From: Carya illinoinensis
Lineage: Eukaryota > Streptophyta > Magnoliopsida > Fagales > Juglandaceae
Direction: 5' to 3'
Assembly (NCBI RefSeq): GCF_018687715.1
Contig: NC_056757.1
Span: forward strand, 7,060,001-7,124,000
Length of the DNA: 64,000 nucleotides
Shown here: positions 1-13,115 of the stretch, one piece after another
How positions within the stretch are numbered: the first letter of the stretch is position 1
How the letters are laid out: the number at the start of each line of letters is the position of its first letter
Program-made: the position numbers and the translations under genes
The notes under the pieces: model-generated
Told to the model about the DNA's origin: nothing
What the model saw: the letters and a program-made list of their open reading frames with translations, nothing else
The model's database searches: none

Positions 1-331
1 CTTTGTGTTTACCATTTCCTTTTCTTTTTCAATACAAAAAATTCTTAAAAAAAGAGAATATAAAAGCACATGAAAATAAAAGATTGTTGATTCCAACAAT
101 AAATGCGTACTGACAGAGATAGGTATATATGAGTTCATCCAATAATGAGACAAACAAAGAGACAGAAATTACAAGCAGTATGTAGGTATTTATTCATTAA
201 TAAATACGACCTTGGAATATTATGTGTGAGTCGGCAGTTAAATCATGACATCTTGCCTTAAGATTTATGATGAAGCCATACAAGATAAGATAAGATAATC
301 GAACTGTACTCGTACGTCCATTATAATCCAA
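1..331. other. 3' flank of the P450 gene, no gene seen
   Basis: This AT-rich stretch lies downstream of the P450 stop codon and probably includes its 3' UTR. I see no ORF, RNA gene or clear repeat in it. Confidence 0.6.
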
Positions 332-1933
332 TCAAAACCTCCGAGATAGATGGGCTTTCAATGGATGCTTCATCACTATAGTGAACTCTTCTTTCTCTGA
401 TAAATCAACGTCCTTGTCTCCGTCCACAGTTTTCCACTCAAATTTCCATACCAGATTGGACACAAAATACTCCAAATGAAGCATTGCCAAACCGGACGCA
501 GGACAAATCCTCCTTCCTGCCCCAAACGGCATCATCTTAATCTCTCTACTTCCCGTTATATCAAACAGTACTTCCCCCACTCCGCCATCATTGCCGCTCA
601 AGAATCTCTCCGGCTTGAAGGCCATGGGATCCTCCCAAACCTTGGGATCCCAACCCATCTCAGCAACCATGAAATTCAAATTGGCATCCTTGGGCACCAA
701 GTAGCCCTCTAAAACTACATCCTCTGTCACCGCATGCGGCAACACAGCATGCGCAGGTGGGTGCCGCCTTAAACCTTCCAAAACCACGGCCTTCAAATAC
801 GACATCTTATGCAAATCCTCCTCCTTCACCTTCTTGATCTCACCATCATGAACACCAACAACACCTTTAATCTCTGTGTAAAGCCTCTCTTGGACATGCG
901 GATATTTCACCATATTTGCCATAATCCAGTGCAACGCCGTGGACGTAGTATCTGTGCCCGCGTTGAGAAACTCCGAGCACAAGGTCACCATTTCGCCCAT
1001 GTCAAGCTTTCTTTTTTCCTCCGGCAACTCCAAATCCAGCAACGTATCCACGTACGATACCACGAATTCGTCATCATCTTTGTCTTCCAAGAGGATGTCG
1101 GCCTGAACTTTTGCCCTGCTTAGTCTTTCTTGCTTCACTCTCTTCCTCACTTCTATCAAAGGCATTAGAATGGCCTCCTGATCTCTACGAAGGTTGAACA
1201 AGTCGTCCCAACGCTTACGGAACAATATCATTCCAATCCTTGGAAAGATATTGAGTAGTTTATAGCTGTCGATGCCCAAAAGCAGGCGACGCTGGACAAC
1301 TTCGATTTCTTTAATCTGGGTCTCGCTGAGCTTGTCCCCGAAACACATCAGAACCAACAGGCAAAACATGGCGTATTGAAAATGTTCGGCCACGCAGACA
1401 AGGTCCACCTTACCGGAATATTCATTGATAGAGTAAGGCATAAGGCGGTCGAGGAGGATGTCCAAGACCCACGAGCGTGCACGAGAGTATGACTTGACAC
1501 GCGAAGGGTGGAGGATCTCGGAGGTAAGATTGCGGCGGAGGAGGCGCCATGTCTGGCCATAGAAGGCGGAGTTGATGCTGCGCTGGTTGCTGGAGAAGAT
1601 CTTGGTAGTGGGGAAAGCGGGGGGGCGGTCAGCGAAGACTGCGCCTTTCTGAACGAGGGCTTGGTGGGCGATCGAACGGTTGGCGACAAAGATGTTGGGT
1701 CGGAAGCCGATACGGAGTGTGACTATGGGGCCATACCGGGCGTGGAGGTTGCGAAGGATGGGCTCGAGCTCAGAGAAGGACTTACGGAGCCATAACAAGT
1801 TGCCAAAGACAGGGATGGCGAAGGGTCCTGGAGGAAGCTGCTGCTGGCCGTTTTCAGAGATTTTCTTGAAGATTAGATGGCAGAGGAGAGCTGAAAAGAA
1901 GGAGACGAGGATGATGATGAACCAGGTCTCCAT
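332..1933 (-). CDS. CYP89A: Cytochrome P450, CYP89A-like, intronless
   Basis: A single-exon P450 monooxygenase of 533 aa. The start was set at 1933 because the METWF N-terminus begins a hydrophobic anchor (about residues 4-22) followed by the proline hinge LPPGP (33-37); the open frame runs 62 codons further upstream, but that part does not look like a P450. Visible motifs are the I-helix oxygen-binding AGTDTT (about 324-329), the K-helix EGLR (386-389), PERF (about 440) and the heme loop [10 protein letters not shown] with the thiolate Cys near 477. Length and the lack of introns fit the CYP89A subfamily. Family knowledge: P450s of this type sit on the ER membrane and use NADPH via P450 reductase; Arabidopsis CYP89A9 acts in chlorophyll catabolite oxidation. 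The substrate of this copy cannot be read from sequence. The subfamily assignment rests on recalled similarity. No frame damage is seen. Confidence 0.95.
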   Translation of the reverse strand: METWFIIILVSFFSALLCHLIFKKISENGQQQLPPGPFAIPVFGNLLWLRKSFSELEPILRNLHARYGPIVTLRIGFRPNIFVANRSIAHQALVQKGAVFADRPPAFPTTKIFSSNQRSINSAFYGQTWRLLRRNLTSEILHPSRVKSYSRARSWVLDILLDRLMPYSINEYSGKVDLVCVAEHFQYAMFCLLVLMCFGDKLSETQIKEIEVVQRRLLLGIDSYKLLNIFPRIGMILFRKRWDDLFNLRRDQEAILMPLIEVRKRVKQERLSRAKVQADILLEDKDDDEFVVSYVDTLLDLELPEEKRKLDMGEMVTLCSEFLNAGTDTTSTALHWIMANMVKYPHVQERLYTEIKGVVGVHDGEIKKVKEEDLHKMSYLKAVVLEGLRRHPPAHAVLPHAVTEDVVLEGYLVPKDANLNFMVAEMGWDPKVWEDPMAFKPERFLSGNDGGVGEVLFDITGSREIKMMPFGAGRRICPASGLAMLHLEYFVSNLVWKFEWKTVDGDKDVDLSEKEEFTIVMKHPLKAHLSRRF

Positions 1934-2929
1934 TTTTAGGTCAAATATGTGGAGGAAGGAATGGAATATAAAGGTGAGCACTGAGCATATCATTGATGCA
2001 TGGGAAGAAACGGTCTTAAGAATTTGAGTGATCAGGCCGTAGACGTTACTGTAGGTGTAAAACGACCTTAAACAGCGACGTTGGTGAAAAAAAAAAAATG
2101 CACAACGTTGCTGCCACACTGTTAATACGGTGGAAATCTTCAGTTTTAGTTTGAATAATTATAAAAAAATAAAAAATTTGGAAATTTGGAAATCGTGTTA
2201 TGGGCAAATAGATTATGTACACAGCAGCTAAAAAAAATAAAACATAAAAAAATAGATTATGTACAGAGAGTCATCATTCATAATTTGTTACATGAATATT
2301 ACATATCATCCTATTATATATTTTATATATTAAAATATTATTTTTTATTTTTTATTTTATTTTATTTTTATTAAATTAATTGAATTATTTTATTTATTAT
2401 CTATATATTATATATTTATTATTAAAAAAATAAAATTAAAATAAATATGAAGTATGAAATGTAAAAATGATAAAAAGAATTTTTCTTAACACAGTCACTT
2501 CTTGTCCTTTCCGCCAGAAGATTCAACATCCATTTCTCCGACTTCACGTGTTCGTGACGGAATGAATATATCGATCTGATTTTTTCCATGAGAGGGACGT
2601 GCTACGCCCACCGCTGAAGTTCCTACTTGGCGTTTTTTGACTTTTTTTTTTTTTTTAATTTATTTTTTAAATACTTTTGAATATTTTAAAAAAAATTAAT
2701 ATTATTAAATAATATTTTCTTAATCACTTAAAAAAATTTTAAAAAAATGAGCAAGATTCCCAGCGACATTTTCCTTTCCAGATAATGCAATATCGGCAGT
2801 AATAGCGTAAATCAAGCAACAGATATCACGTACCTGAAGCCAACACCTCAGTCATGGTCGACGATCAAGCACCAAAAGTCGAGTATCCTCTGGTCCCGTG
2901 AATTGATTTTGTTTGTAAGGCAAAATATG
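1934..2929. other. Upstream region of the P450 gene, AT-rich
   Basis: This presumably contains the P450 promoter. A TATA-like run (TTTATA on the minus strand, about 1966-1972) lies only about 35 bp before the ATG, which would give a very short leader, so the true TATA box is uncertain. From 2160 the sequence is low-complexity A/T with homopolymers. No gene is seen. Confidence 0.5.
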
Positions 2930-3145
2930 TAATTTGGGCTCCTAACTATGTTAAATAGTTTGAATATTCAATTCACTTTAACTCATCTAATTTAATTATT
3001 ATAATTTTTTTAAATTTTTAAAAAAATATATAATAAATAATTCAATTTTTTCAAATCTTAAAATAATAATAATATTCTAATAATATTTTATTCAACTTTT
3101 AATTTTTATCTCAACTTAACTTAACTCAGCTTAATGTCTAAACGT
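2930..3145. repeat. AT-rich MITE (hAT-like family), copy 1
   Basis: An AT-rich segment carrying, in reverse complement, the same core as the segments at 8340-8520 and 51755-51945 (gaattatttattatattttat, then gaaaaaattataataat). It is flanked by sequences of the form 'aactcatctaa' and 'taatgtctaaac'. It is interpreted as a short non-autonomous DNA transposon. The ends are approximate and no target duplication was confirmed. Confidence 0.5.
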
Positions 3146-3889
3146 AGCATGCATACATAATCTAGTTGTACTTCATGATGGCTCCATTCTCTACCACGAT
3201 TAGTATGTAATTTAACATACAAAGTTGTTAAGTTATACTTAACAGGATTCTCTTCTTGCTATATGCATAAAAAACTAGAATTAAAAGAACAAAAACGCAT
3301 TTACGATATAGAATTAAGCATTATGTCTCAAATTTTGATGGATTGTGTAACTTGGGAACATCTTACATGCCTATGTTTGTCTCATCTTAGATATAGGAGC
3401 AAATGTTACAGAATTAATGATTGTTTTGGTGGTTGAGTTAGTGTTTGAACGCAAAGTCTCCGCTTTAATATTATTAAAACCATTACTTATTCTAAAAGTT
3501 TAAATTAATACAAAAAGATAGATTTAATTAGAGCTTTGCTACAGGTACCCGTCGTTGGGTACCTTTGGAGGAATCACTGATGTGGCAGTATACCACTCAG
3601 CCTTATCTTTAACTTATATATCAGTATACGACAACAACAGGTCTTTCACTTCTTTTTTTATTTTTTATTTTTACTTCACTTTCTCACTCTCTCCCTCCTC
3701 TGCAAAATAAACATGATTAACCCAACTCACTGAAACCTTCTTCTTCCTCTATATTTACATCAAAGCTTTGATTTTTCTGAAACAAATGAACGCGAAAGTG
3801 CAAGATAATATGGTCTTGAGATTTGTAATGAAAATATAGAAGTTTCGGATAAAAATAATAGACACAGCAAAAAAGAAAGCACATATGAG

Positions 3890-3892
<3 letters not shown>

Positions 3893-3949
<57 letters not shown>
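3893..3949. repeat. (GA)n microsatellite, about 28 units
   Basis: A near-perfect GA dinucleotide run. It lies just before the 92-bp duplication and produces serine/leucine-rich spurious ORFs on the minus strand. Confidence 0.95.
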
Positions 3950-3950
<1 letters not shown>

Positions 3951-4132
3951 ACTTTGAAGACTTCAGGAAAACTGTTCCGTGGGTATACAAGATAGGTGCT
4001 GCGTTTCAGATGAGATGAATAAATAAATAAAAAATAGAAGAATGCTTTAAAGACTTGAGGAAAATTGTTCCGTGGGTATACGAGACGGGTGTTGCGTTTC
4101 ATATGAGAAGAATTAAAAAAAATAAAAAAAAT
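3949..4132. repeat. 92-bp tandem duplication
   Basis: Two diverged head-to-tail copies. The shared block gttccgtgggtatac begins at 3974 and again at 4066, a period of 92 bp, with matching flanks (ctt(t/g)aagactt.agg before it and tgcgtttca.atgag after it). No coding potential is recognised. It lies about 730 bp beyond the 3' end of the transporter gene. Confidence 0.75.
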
Positions 4133-4865
4133 TAGAAGAGGATGAAGTTTCAGATACAAAGGAGAGAAAGATGAGAGATAGTCTTTGTGGTTCTCTTCTA
4201 CGTGTCTTCTTCACACTCTTCAACTCAGGAAGATTTCAAACTGAAGGAGTTGTAAAAAATCGAAGGAGTTGGAGATTAGCTGCATTTTAAATTTCAATTG
4301 GGATATTTAATAATGAAATGAATCGTTTCATTATAACACGTGGTTGTACGTGTACGCGGGATTCCCCCATCCCGTGTGCAAGCAGAGTTTTTCATTTAAT
4401 TATTTGTATTACATACTTAACAAATCCACCAAATACTAATAATTAGGTTGAATGTTACCGAGTTGAGGTATGCCTAATTTCATGATCTTCATTTCACATT
4501 ATCTAAAGATGGCGGACCAATTCCTCCAGCAGGAATGTTGGAGCCTTGGAGGGTTGCTGACTTGTCATGAGGCCCATGAGGTCACATCCTCTCATATTTG
4601 CCCAAATCATTAAATTTGCATGTATAAGTCATTAGTCCCAAAAAGAAAGCATACTTCATCAAATACAGCTAGGGAAGAAACCCTGGCTTTGAGAATTCCA
4701 GAATTGAACAAAACAGTAGAATACGATTATTTGTGAATTGATATACGAATATTGTACATTTATATATAAGTATTATTGTACACTAGAAAAAGAAGAGAAT
4801 ATTTTAAGGGAAAAAATGATGAACCAAAGATGTGTCCCACTTTTTGAAATTGCCTGTGTCAAAAG
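4133..4865. other. 3' flank of the folate-biopterin transporter gene
   Basis: Moderately AT-rich non-coding sequence between the tandem duplication and the transporter stop codon. It probably includes the 3' UTR. No ORF or repeat is recognised. Confidence 0.5.
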
Positions 4866-7800
4866 TTACTCCTTTTTAGTACTGGATTTGGATTTCAAAT
4901 CATCAGGTACATAGGAGGACCAATAAATTGGCAAAACCGTGCACACTGCCTGTATTATGAGGGCAAGAGGAAACCCTGAAAACTGATCTCCTGTAACCCC
5001 AACATATGATGCAAGTGCAACGCCAAGGAATCCACTCATAATGAATGCGAGAGCTATAGCAGACATGACAAATGCCATTAGGGATCCTTCACATCCTGGA
5101 GGACAGAACTGCGCCATGAGAACACTGAATGGCAGAATCTTGAAAAAGAAGAGAACCTCCAATAAGCCTGAGAAAATCACAACATAGACAGCATCCGGCA
5201 CACCCATCATTTTGTAGAGCCCCTTCACAAACAACACATCCAATATCATAAATATGGCCATCAATGCCTGGATAGCTGAAATCAGTTTCCTTGGTGGGAA
5301 TGTCTTCAAGTAACGATTATAGACAATGCTCCATAGAAGCATCGCTGCCTGACCAAACACCTTAGAGAGACCCAATACTGATGAGTCAATCTTCAAATAT
5401 TGTGTCTGGTAAAAGAACATGGTGCCTGTTAATGCTGGAATTATGGCGTAAGATGCTGCAAACCATGTTATTGAGTAAGCAATCTCAGGTTTTCTTAATG
5501 TAGCTGAGAGCTGCGAAAGTTGTTTTCCAATCCCAGCATTGACTTTGCTATTGGGAAGGTTAAGAGAGCTTTCGATAACAGTAACGGTGACGAAAAACTG
5601 GAGAGCAAGGAGCAGGCAAAAATACAGGAACATAGTTTGTGGGGAGAATCGATCGATCACAAGACCACCCAGGAGGTTTCCAAAGACTCCACCAGCAGAG
5701 GAAGCCATCCAAACATATGATTGGAGCTCTCCTGAGGCAGATGGTTGAGAACTTTTAGAAGAGGAAGTTGGTTGTTTTCCTGCCTCTGCAACAATGGCAT
5801 CATTCGCAACCTCTGCTATTGAAGCGCCAAGGTTACTGAGGAGGAGATATACAGTAATGGTGAAGATTGAGATGCTTGACGGGGAGATTATTGCTATAGC
5901 TAGCCATGACACTGCTTGTAATAAAGCTGCACCAATGAATTTGTGAGATTAATTAGATAAAAATAAAATTAAATTATATATTGCATGGCTAAGACAAAAT
6001 TATAAATACTAGAAACAGAAAGGAAAAAAAAAAAAAAAGGACCTTCATCTAGAAGCCTAGAACTCATTAGTTCAGAATTATAAGTAATCACGGCATAAAT
6101 CAAACCTTTCTTCTACAGGCACAATAAAAAGGGTTAGATAATCACTTTCCAAGGTATTGATTGAGCTTTTCCTCATGCAAACACTCTTTCTCCCAGTATA
6201 TAATTTCGAGCACTAAATAAAATTTGTGAAGATGGCAAAGCAGCTCCAAACTCACCAAGTTCTGCACCAAGCTGAGCAGAATTGTATTTTCTCAAAGCTC
6301 AAGTCCAAACTAGCTTTGAGTGGGTCAGAATTTAACTGAATGAGATCTCTCGAATAACCGAGTTCTCATCTTCCTTTAAAAATAATGGTTTCCAACCACT
6401 CAATTCCAAAATATCTTCTGAGTCTCACTCTAGTCAGCCGGTACCTCTGAAGCCTAGAGACGAACATAAATTTTGAGCAAATAGCACAAGGATAAACTAT
6501 CTTGAGGAGACTTGGTGGGAAGATCTGAATAATGCACAGATGTATATGCTGATCATGATGGAAAGAAGTAACAGGGTTGCTCATCTGAATATGATTACCA
6601 TGAAAATTATTTAATATCAAACATCATGAACATTGCAACCTTTGTAACTTTGTATCAGCTCCTTCAATACCTAAGAGTCTTAAAATGTTCCCAACACAAA
6701 AGAGCACCATGGAGTGGTTTGGGCAACTTTTGCTTTCAAATCTTTGTGAACAAAAGATGACTTACCTTAATAACTAATGAAAAAATAACTCAAGTTAAAG
6801 GTGTAAAAAATTGTGGCTTCAGCTCCCGATGAGAATACTGGCCATAATCATCAATAAATATGTTCAAGCTTCCAGAAGCAACTTTATCATACTTGTTGGT
6901 CCACAGAGACGATTGAACTTCAAGCAATGTTTCGAGATACTTAAAAAACAAGATCAGAGGTCGGCCTTGCTCCACTTAAACAACCTTAAGTAAATCTACA
7001 GGTAATAACATAGAGAACATATAATTCATACATTCCTTTTGCTAGGAAATTATTAAGAAAATACATGCTTCTAAAACCTTCAATTTTACCAAGTTCACAA
7101 CCTCGTACAAATAACCCCTCATCTTACTTGTCAAAATAGTGGATTAACCAAAATAACAGATATTCTTTGTTGTGCTTAATAAGGGTAAAAGGTGCAAAAA
7201 TAAGACATTGATTAGAATAATTAATATATAATAATGGACTTTAAGGGAAAAAATGAAGTTAGAGGCGCAGTAAACAATATACATAAATGCTTGAAATCAA
7301 CCTGCTAAAAAAGAAAAGAAAAAGAAGAATTTGCTTTCTACAAAGAAAGAAGAAGGCTTTCAGGAATGGAATCTCTGCTACTTTCGCTTTAGCTCAGCAG
7401 AATATACAAACTTTATAGTGGGGCTCTGGTCAATAAATATCAACTTGATAAAAAAAATAAAAATAAAATAAAAAATCCCAAAAATGAAATTTATTTACAG
7501 AAAAACCTTTTAGTATTGTAATTTAAACAGCCCTCTCTTCAAGGCATGAAAATTAAACTTCACAGAATATCAATATTCACTTTTGAATCCAAAATATTAA
7601 CATGGCTTCCATTTTCTTTAAAAAAAAAAAAGCCTTTAGCTTTGGGTTTCAGAACCAAATTTTCATAGTCATATCAGACAATTCAGATTACAAAAGAAAC
7701 TGAATTCTCAACACTTCAAAATAAAAACAGAAGTCATTATGTACTCTCATCGATCAAGATTTAGCAATCAGTACAATACAGATAGAGGGATAGAGAAGCA

Positions 7801-8109
7801 TTACCTAAAGTAAGGCAAAGAAAGGCAAAGGCGGCGAGTTCACTTACCTCCGACGGCGATGTAGGGAATGCGATGCTGGCCATTGATGTAGACAGCGTCA
7901 GAAACGATGCCGTAGAGAGGCTTGGCGACCATGGGGAAGTTGGCGGAGTTGAGGAGGAGCTGGAGCGCGGAGGAGTCCACATTGAGGCCGTCCTTGAGAA
8001 AGAAGTTCAAAGCCATCAATGGGAAGCACCTGAAGCCCTGAACCAAGAACCCGAGACCCAGAAGCCTTCTTATCGGGTTCGGATCCCCAACCTCTGAAGC
8101 CGACACCAT
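4866..8109 (-). CDS. Folate-biopterin transporter (BT1/FBT family), two exons
   Basis: The coding sequence is complement(join(4866..5926,7848..8109)), encoding 440 aa. Exon 1 starts at the ATG at 8109 ([10 protein letters not shown]) and ends in phase 1 before a GTAAG donor; exon 2 starts after GGTGCAG, so the junction reads IAVG-A-LLQAV, as in the plant family. The protein is a multi-pass membrane carrier of the major-facilitator type. Visible segments include [20 protein letters not shown] in exon 1, [19 protein letters not shown], a [10 protein letters not shown] loop, and [12 protein letters not shown] near the C-terminus. Family knowledge: BT1/FBT proteins carry folates or pterins across plastid or other membranes. 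It resembles the short Arabidopsis members (FBT7-9 type), whose substrates are poorly known. No obvious plastid transit peptide precedes the first membrane segment. The 1.9-kb intron (5927-7847) holds no gene. Both splice sites are canonical. Confidence 0.93.
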
Positions 8110-8339
8110 TTTCCGTCGAAGAGTCCAATTCGTTTCTTCTTCTGAGAGCAGAGAGATATTTTCTGCTTTTTTTTTTTTTTTTTTTTCTTCTTCTTCTTCT
8201 TCTTCTTCTCGCTGTCTCAAATGCAGTTAAAATAAAATAACGAAGAAAGGGAATGTGTGTTGGCGGTGTCATCGAATGACACGTGCCCTCGATGATGTGG
8301 CTTCTTCTTACTTTAAGATTATTCTCCTACTTTTACGTT
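8110..8339 (-). promoter_or_regulatory. Promoter / 5' UTR region of the transporter gene
   Basis: Sequence directly upstream of the transporter ATG. It holds a (TTC)n/poly-T stretch at about 8167-8210, which is a GAA/A-rich purine tract on the transcribed-sense strand and typical of plant 5' leaders. No unambiguous TATA box was identified. Confidence 0.4.
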
Positions 8340-8520
8340 ATAATATAATTTTTTATTAAAAATTAAATAAAATATTATTATAATTTAATTTTTTTAATTT
8401 AATTTTATTTTAAAATTTGAAAATTTTGAATTATTTATTATATTTTATGTAAAAATTTGAGAAAATTGTAATAATTATATGGAATAAGATAAAAAATAAT
8501 TTTAAGTGTATTGATATATT
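8340..8520. repeat. AT-rich MITE (hAT-like family), copy 2
   Basis: It contains the core gaattatttattatattttatg followed by aaaaatttgagaaaattgtaataat, nearly identical to the copy at 51755-51945 and in the same orientation. The ends are approximate. Confidence 0.55.
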
Positions 8521-8880
8521 TTTTTAAAAATATTTAAATATATTAAAAAATGTGAAAAGAAAATTAAAAAAAAAAAAAGTTGAACGGGACTACACGCCCA
8601 GTGGTAAAAGCTGGACGACACAGTAGCTCGGTCTATTTTTATTGCATAATGCTACTATGCTACTAGGGTGGTACCGCTTAACAAAATTTTATTTTATTTT
8701 TATTTAATAATTAAAAAAGTGATTTTAAATATATTGATATATTGTTTTATTTTTTTAAAATATTTAAATATATTAAAAAAATGTAAAAGTTTTTTTTTTA
8801 AAAAATTTAACTAAGCAGCATGCCAAGTTGCAAGAGCTAAACGATACAGTAACCCTGTCCTATTTCCATTATATAATTAT
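8505..8880. repeat. Two direct copies of an AT-rich unit, about 223 bp apart
   Basis: The string attgatatattt...aaatatttaaatatatta occurs at about 8510 and again at about 8733. Each is followed by a similar GC-richer tail (agctggacgacacagtagc, then agctaaacgatacagtaac). It may be two copies of a small transposon or a segmental duplication. A related, inverted piece lies at about 55690-55870. Confidence 0.6.
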
Positions 8881-9912
8881 TCTTTTCCTATTTTTAGCGA
8901 GCATTAATATAGAAGATATTTAAGGAAAAGGTTGAAAACTCCTACAAATATCAATAAATTGGTCCCCCACCCATCCTTACGAGTCAAACTTGGTGAGAAA
9001 CCTCATATAAGTAATTTGTATATTAAAAATGTCTTCTAGTCTTAATTTATTTATTTTTTTCCTTCTTCAATTATATTATCTAGGCTTTTAGGATTGGGGT
9101 GGTCTTAATTTTCTTCAAAGATTTTTGTTTTGGGCGTATGCTTTTACTTGATTTTCTACGATTCCAGAAATGTGCGGAGAGTTCTAAATCATAGAAAAAA
9201 TCTAGTTATAAACGTAACTACATACTAATATGTATATTAATATAATTAGTTAAAAAATAAATTTTATTAAAAATAATATTAATTTAAATTTTAAATATAA
9301 AAAAAAAATAATAATACGTAGATTAATACATAATTTTATTTATACATAATAAAATTTATTATATTATTGTACTTCGAAAATGATTTTTTCTGTAAAATTT
9401 CATACTGTTAAAATACATCGAAAACATAGGAAATATGCCTCTTAATTTGTGATTTTCAACATTTAGCTTTAATGCCATATGTCAGAACCCAGCCCTGCGG
9501 CAGAAGCCTTTCCACCACACCCAAGTTTTTTTTTTCTTTTTGTTCTATCTTCCGTGTCAAGCAAATAAAGAACTTTACCAAAAGTTCAGGATAAGGGTGA
9601 CAGATGGTTGATTCCAATTGGCTCACCTGTACATTATTAGCTGACAACATGCCTTTCCCCATAAGAGATAAATCTCACAATTACTTATTGGCAATACAAA
9701 AAGACTGTTAATTACAGGATTCTAATTTCTTCCCTCTCTCTTTACGGCAAAATTGTCCAGAGAATCATCAAAGATCACATGGGTCAAAAACAATAAGACG
9801 AATACCAAAACCTGCATATTCATCATCTGGTAAGTTAAGGAATGCAACCTTCTTTCACATTCAAGGAAATATACTTCGGTAACTGGAAGCATTGCAGTGG
9901 ACCTAAAACCTG
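8881..9912. other. Intergenic, AT-rich, no gene seen
   Basis: AT-rich DNA between the transporter promoter and the 3' end of the uS5m gene. The 9420-9912 part probably includes the 3' UTR of that gene. No reliable ORF. Confidence 0.5.
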
Positions 9913-12900
9913 TCAAAGCAAGTACTTCTCAACAACAGTCCGCCCAAACTTTTCTTGGACATCCTTCGGAGTTTCAACCTGAAAAGTTCACAGATAATAA
10001 TAGTTCAGCATGAAACTTTAGAGAAAAAAAATCAATTCAAGAGCATCCATAATATTGTAAAGATGGGCTGGGCTACTCACCGCGTTGAGAGCTTTGAAGA
10101 GAGCCTTCACAGTGTTGTGAGGATTTCTTGAGCCAATGACCTATCAAGAGTCATCGTGGTCAGAACATATACCAAGATTGCAGGAAACATCCTTCTAACA
10201 TGGATTCAGTTTTGCAGTTAATTACCTTAGACTTGATATTTTTAAAACCAGCTAAATGCAATATTGTTTGGACAGTTTTCCCTGCTTTCATACCTGTCCT
10301 GGTGGGTGCAGGCCAGAGATACACCTAAAACAATATGCAGGAATCAAAGAAGCCGTAATTGCGCAAAGAATCCAAGAAAAGTGGGGAAGGAAAAGAAATT
10401 CATTCCAAATACATAAATGCATGGACAGAAGGTGAATACCTTTGTCTTTTTATAGGATGTTTGTATTGCATGTGCAATTGTATGCTCCTCATGCCGTTCC
10501 ACATAGTGGAGATTCTGAAAGCATTTCTCGTATGCCTGGTAACATCATTTTAATAGCATAAGGGACCTACAACCCATATTGCCTCATGGGATTGAAACAA
10601 AAAATCTTCCAATAGTTTAAGGTTCTAACAGTCAACTCCGATTTTGCACATGAGAAGAAATTAAAAATTTTTCGAAAACAAATATCCTCACAGGATTGAT
10701 TAGTTGCTTTGCCTTCTTAAATAAGAGACTAACTGCACTTCATACAGAGAGAGGGCAGTCAAGACACAATGTTGATGAAGTGGACTTAGTTGGAATAGAA
10801 ACAAAGAATGCAAATGACAACTTAAGAAATATATTATAAACTAATACATTTCCCAAGAATTTCAAGTCTTGCAGGAAGAATCAAGGACATGAAAGGACAT
10901 AGCTGCAATGGTAAAACTGCGGGAGCTGTATGCAATACAAGTGAACCAAAAGAGAGCCTTTTCCTTTTTTTATAAGTCAAAAATATTAATTAATAAGCGC
11001 AAAAAGCATAACCCAAATACACTGGGAAGTATACAAGATAAACACTTAACTGCCCAGACACTGCACTGATTGAACTTGGGTGAATAAAACCAACATAAAA
11101 TATACCGTAGTTACCAAAGCCTGAGTCACTAGAAAAGACCAAGAGATCAGCTATTGCTGCATCCTTTTCTAGTGCGATCTCAAAAATGGCAGGAAAGGTG
11201 TCTTGGCAGCTATGTTCACCCCACCATTTTTCATATCACAATCTGACACAGCCGTCACCCGCCACAATAGAATATAGAATTCATTAGGGCAGCCCAAGAC
11301 TGGTAGATGGAGACTATTACAGAGTTCTATGAGGCATTGTATTCTACAAGCATGACAAAGGGTACCATAGGTAAGATGAGCTAGAGCCCCTCCAAGAAAG
11401 GTAAATTCACGATTAGATTGTTTTACCAAGATCTAAAGAGCCCTGGAATGGCCATATTCCCATGAAAGAAAATATGGCAGACGAACACTCCTTCAAAAAT
11501 AGCTTTTTTTCATAAGGACAGCATCTCTGGACAAAATCCTCACCACAGATAATTTAAGGAAACATCAGGTGATGGTGTTGAACTAGTGTTATATATGTAA
11601 GAAGAATGGTGAATCAATAGATCATTTGTTTTACACTGCAAGGTGGCCACGACCATGTGGGATGATTTTTTTGCGATAATTGGATTGTTATGGGTCATGC
11701 CTCTTAGACTGGTGGACTTCCTTATAAGCTGAAGAGGCCTCCAAGGCAACTCACAAGTAGCAGCGATCTAGAGAATGGTTCCTATACGTATGTGTTGGTG
11801 CATTTGGCAGCAAAGAAATGATAGAAGCTTCAGAAATCATGAAAGAACAAAGGATGGACTTAAAGTTTTCTTTTTTAAAACTTTGTTCCTGTGGGCGGGG
11901 GCTATTGTTTGTAATGGGCTAAATGTCTATGGTTTTCTACTTTCGATTGTAAAATCTAATTAGGTTATTCTCATGTATACTCCATGTGTACGTGAGCTTT
12001 GCTTGTGAATAAAACTTCTTGATTACCTATGAAAAAAAAAATATTTTCCACATATATTGCTCTGCTGACTATCAAACTTACCTTTTCAACATGCAAATAA
12101 ATCCACCACCTGACAAGGCATAACCCACACTAGCCCAAAGATGCCAACAATTGAACTTTATTGAGAACTTGCTATCTCACAATAAAGTGACAAATGCTCT
12201 ATGGTCTCATCACTAAACTATGAAAAGTAGCAAGAGCTATGCGAATAGTTTTGATATCAACCTTACATCTCAAACGTGTTATATTTAATAAATGATGTTA
12301 GCACATGATCTATACCTGATGCCTTTTATCCAAAGTGTCCATGAGGATATCCTTCCCACTCAAACAACACAGCCATCCCAGCTCACTATACTGAGGGGTA
12401 AGCTCAGTCTCTCAATCTCTCTTACTTTTTCACAAGTTTTGTTTCTCTACCAATGTCTAGACTAAGCATCTATGGTCCAAATTAAAAGAGAGTGAAAAGA
12501 AGGGCAAGGAATATGCAGAGGTTGGCGATTAGGGCTCACCAAGTGCAAATTCCATGAGATGGTTGAGGCTATCATCCATGCCTTGGACTTTAACGAGCAA
12601 GCACACCAGATTAGGCACTTCTGGCTTCAATGCAACTAGGGCTGTAAGACTATTGGTCTGGACCCAAAAAACCGACTGGACCGAACGGTTCAATCCAGAC
12701 CGGACTTGACCGAAACCAACCGAATGTATATACATATATGTTTTAAAATATTTATATATAAAATTGTTTTATATAGTATTTGTATAAGTTAATTATGTCA
12801 TTTTCATCCAAGAGATCACCATTGACCATATATGTAATGAAAATATTTAATATTCATTAACCATATATTTTTTTTGATAATTAATAATAATTTTTGTATA

Positions 12901-13082
12901 TATATAAAATGTTAAAGAGATCACTTAATTTCAATTTTACTAATTTAATTAAATTTTTGTATTAACTTTTCTGTCAAAAAAAGAAAAAAAAGGAAAAAAT
13001 ATGTTTATGGACCAATAACTAACAGTCCAGCAAAAATGATGGACCGAAATTTTCAGTCTGTGACACCCCCACAGGGCAGGGA

Positions 13083-13115
<33 letters not shown>

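Noticed and set aside
1348..2027. ORFs on both strands overlapping the P450 N-terminal half
   Set aside because: They are other-frame shadows of the P450 gene and have no family features.
3755..4159. 134-codon minus-strand ORF rich in Ser/Leu
   Set aside because: It is produced by translating the (GA)n microsatellite and the 92-bp duplication; no domain.
6366..6993. Short ORFs between the two exons of the folate-biopterin transporter
   Set aside because: They lie in the 1.9-kb intron, whose splice sites restore the protein exactly.
11169..11429. 86-codon minus-strand ORF in uS5m intron 4
   Set aside because: No recognisable family; it lies among LINE debris and is not joined by splice sites to the gene.
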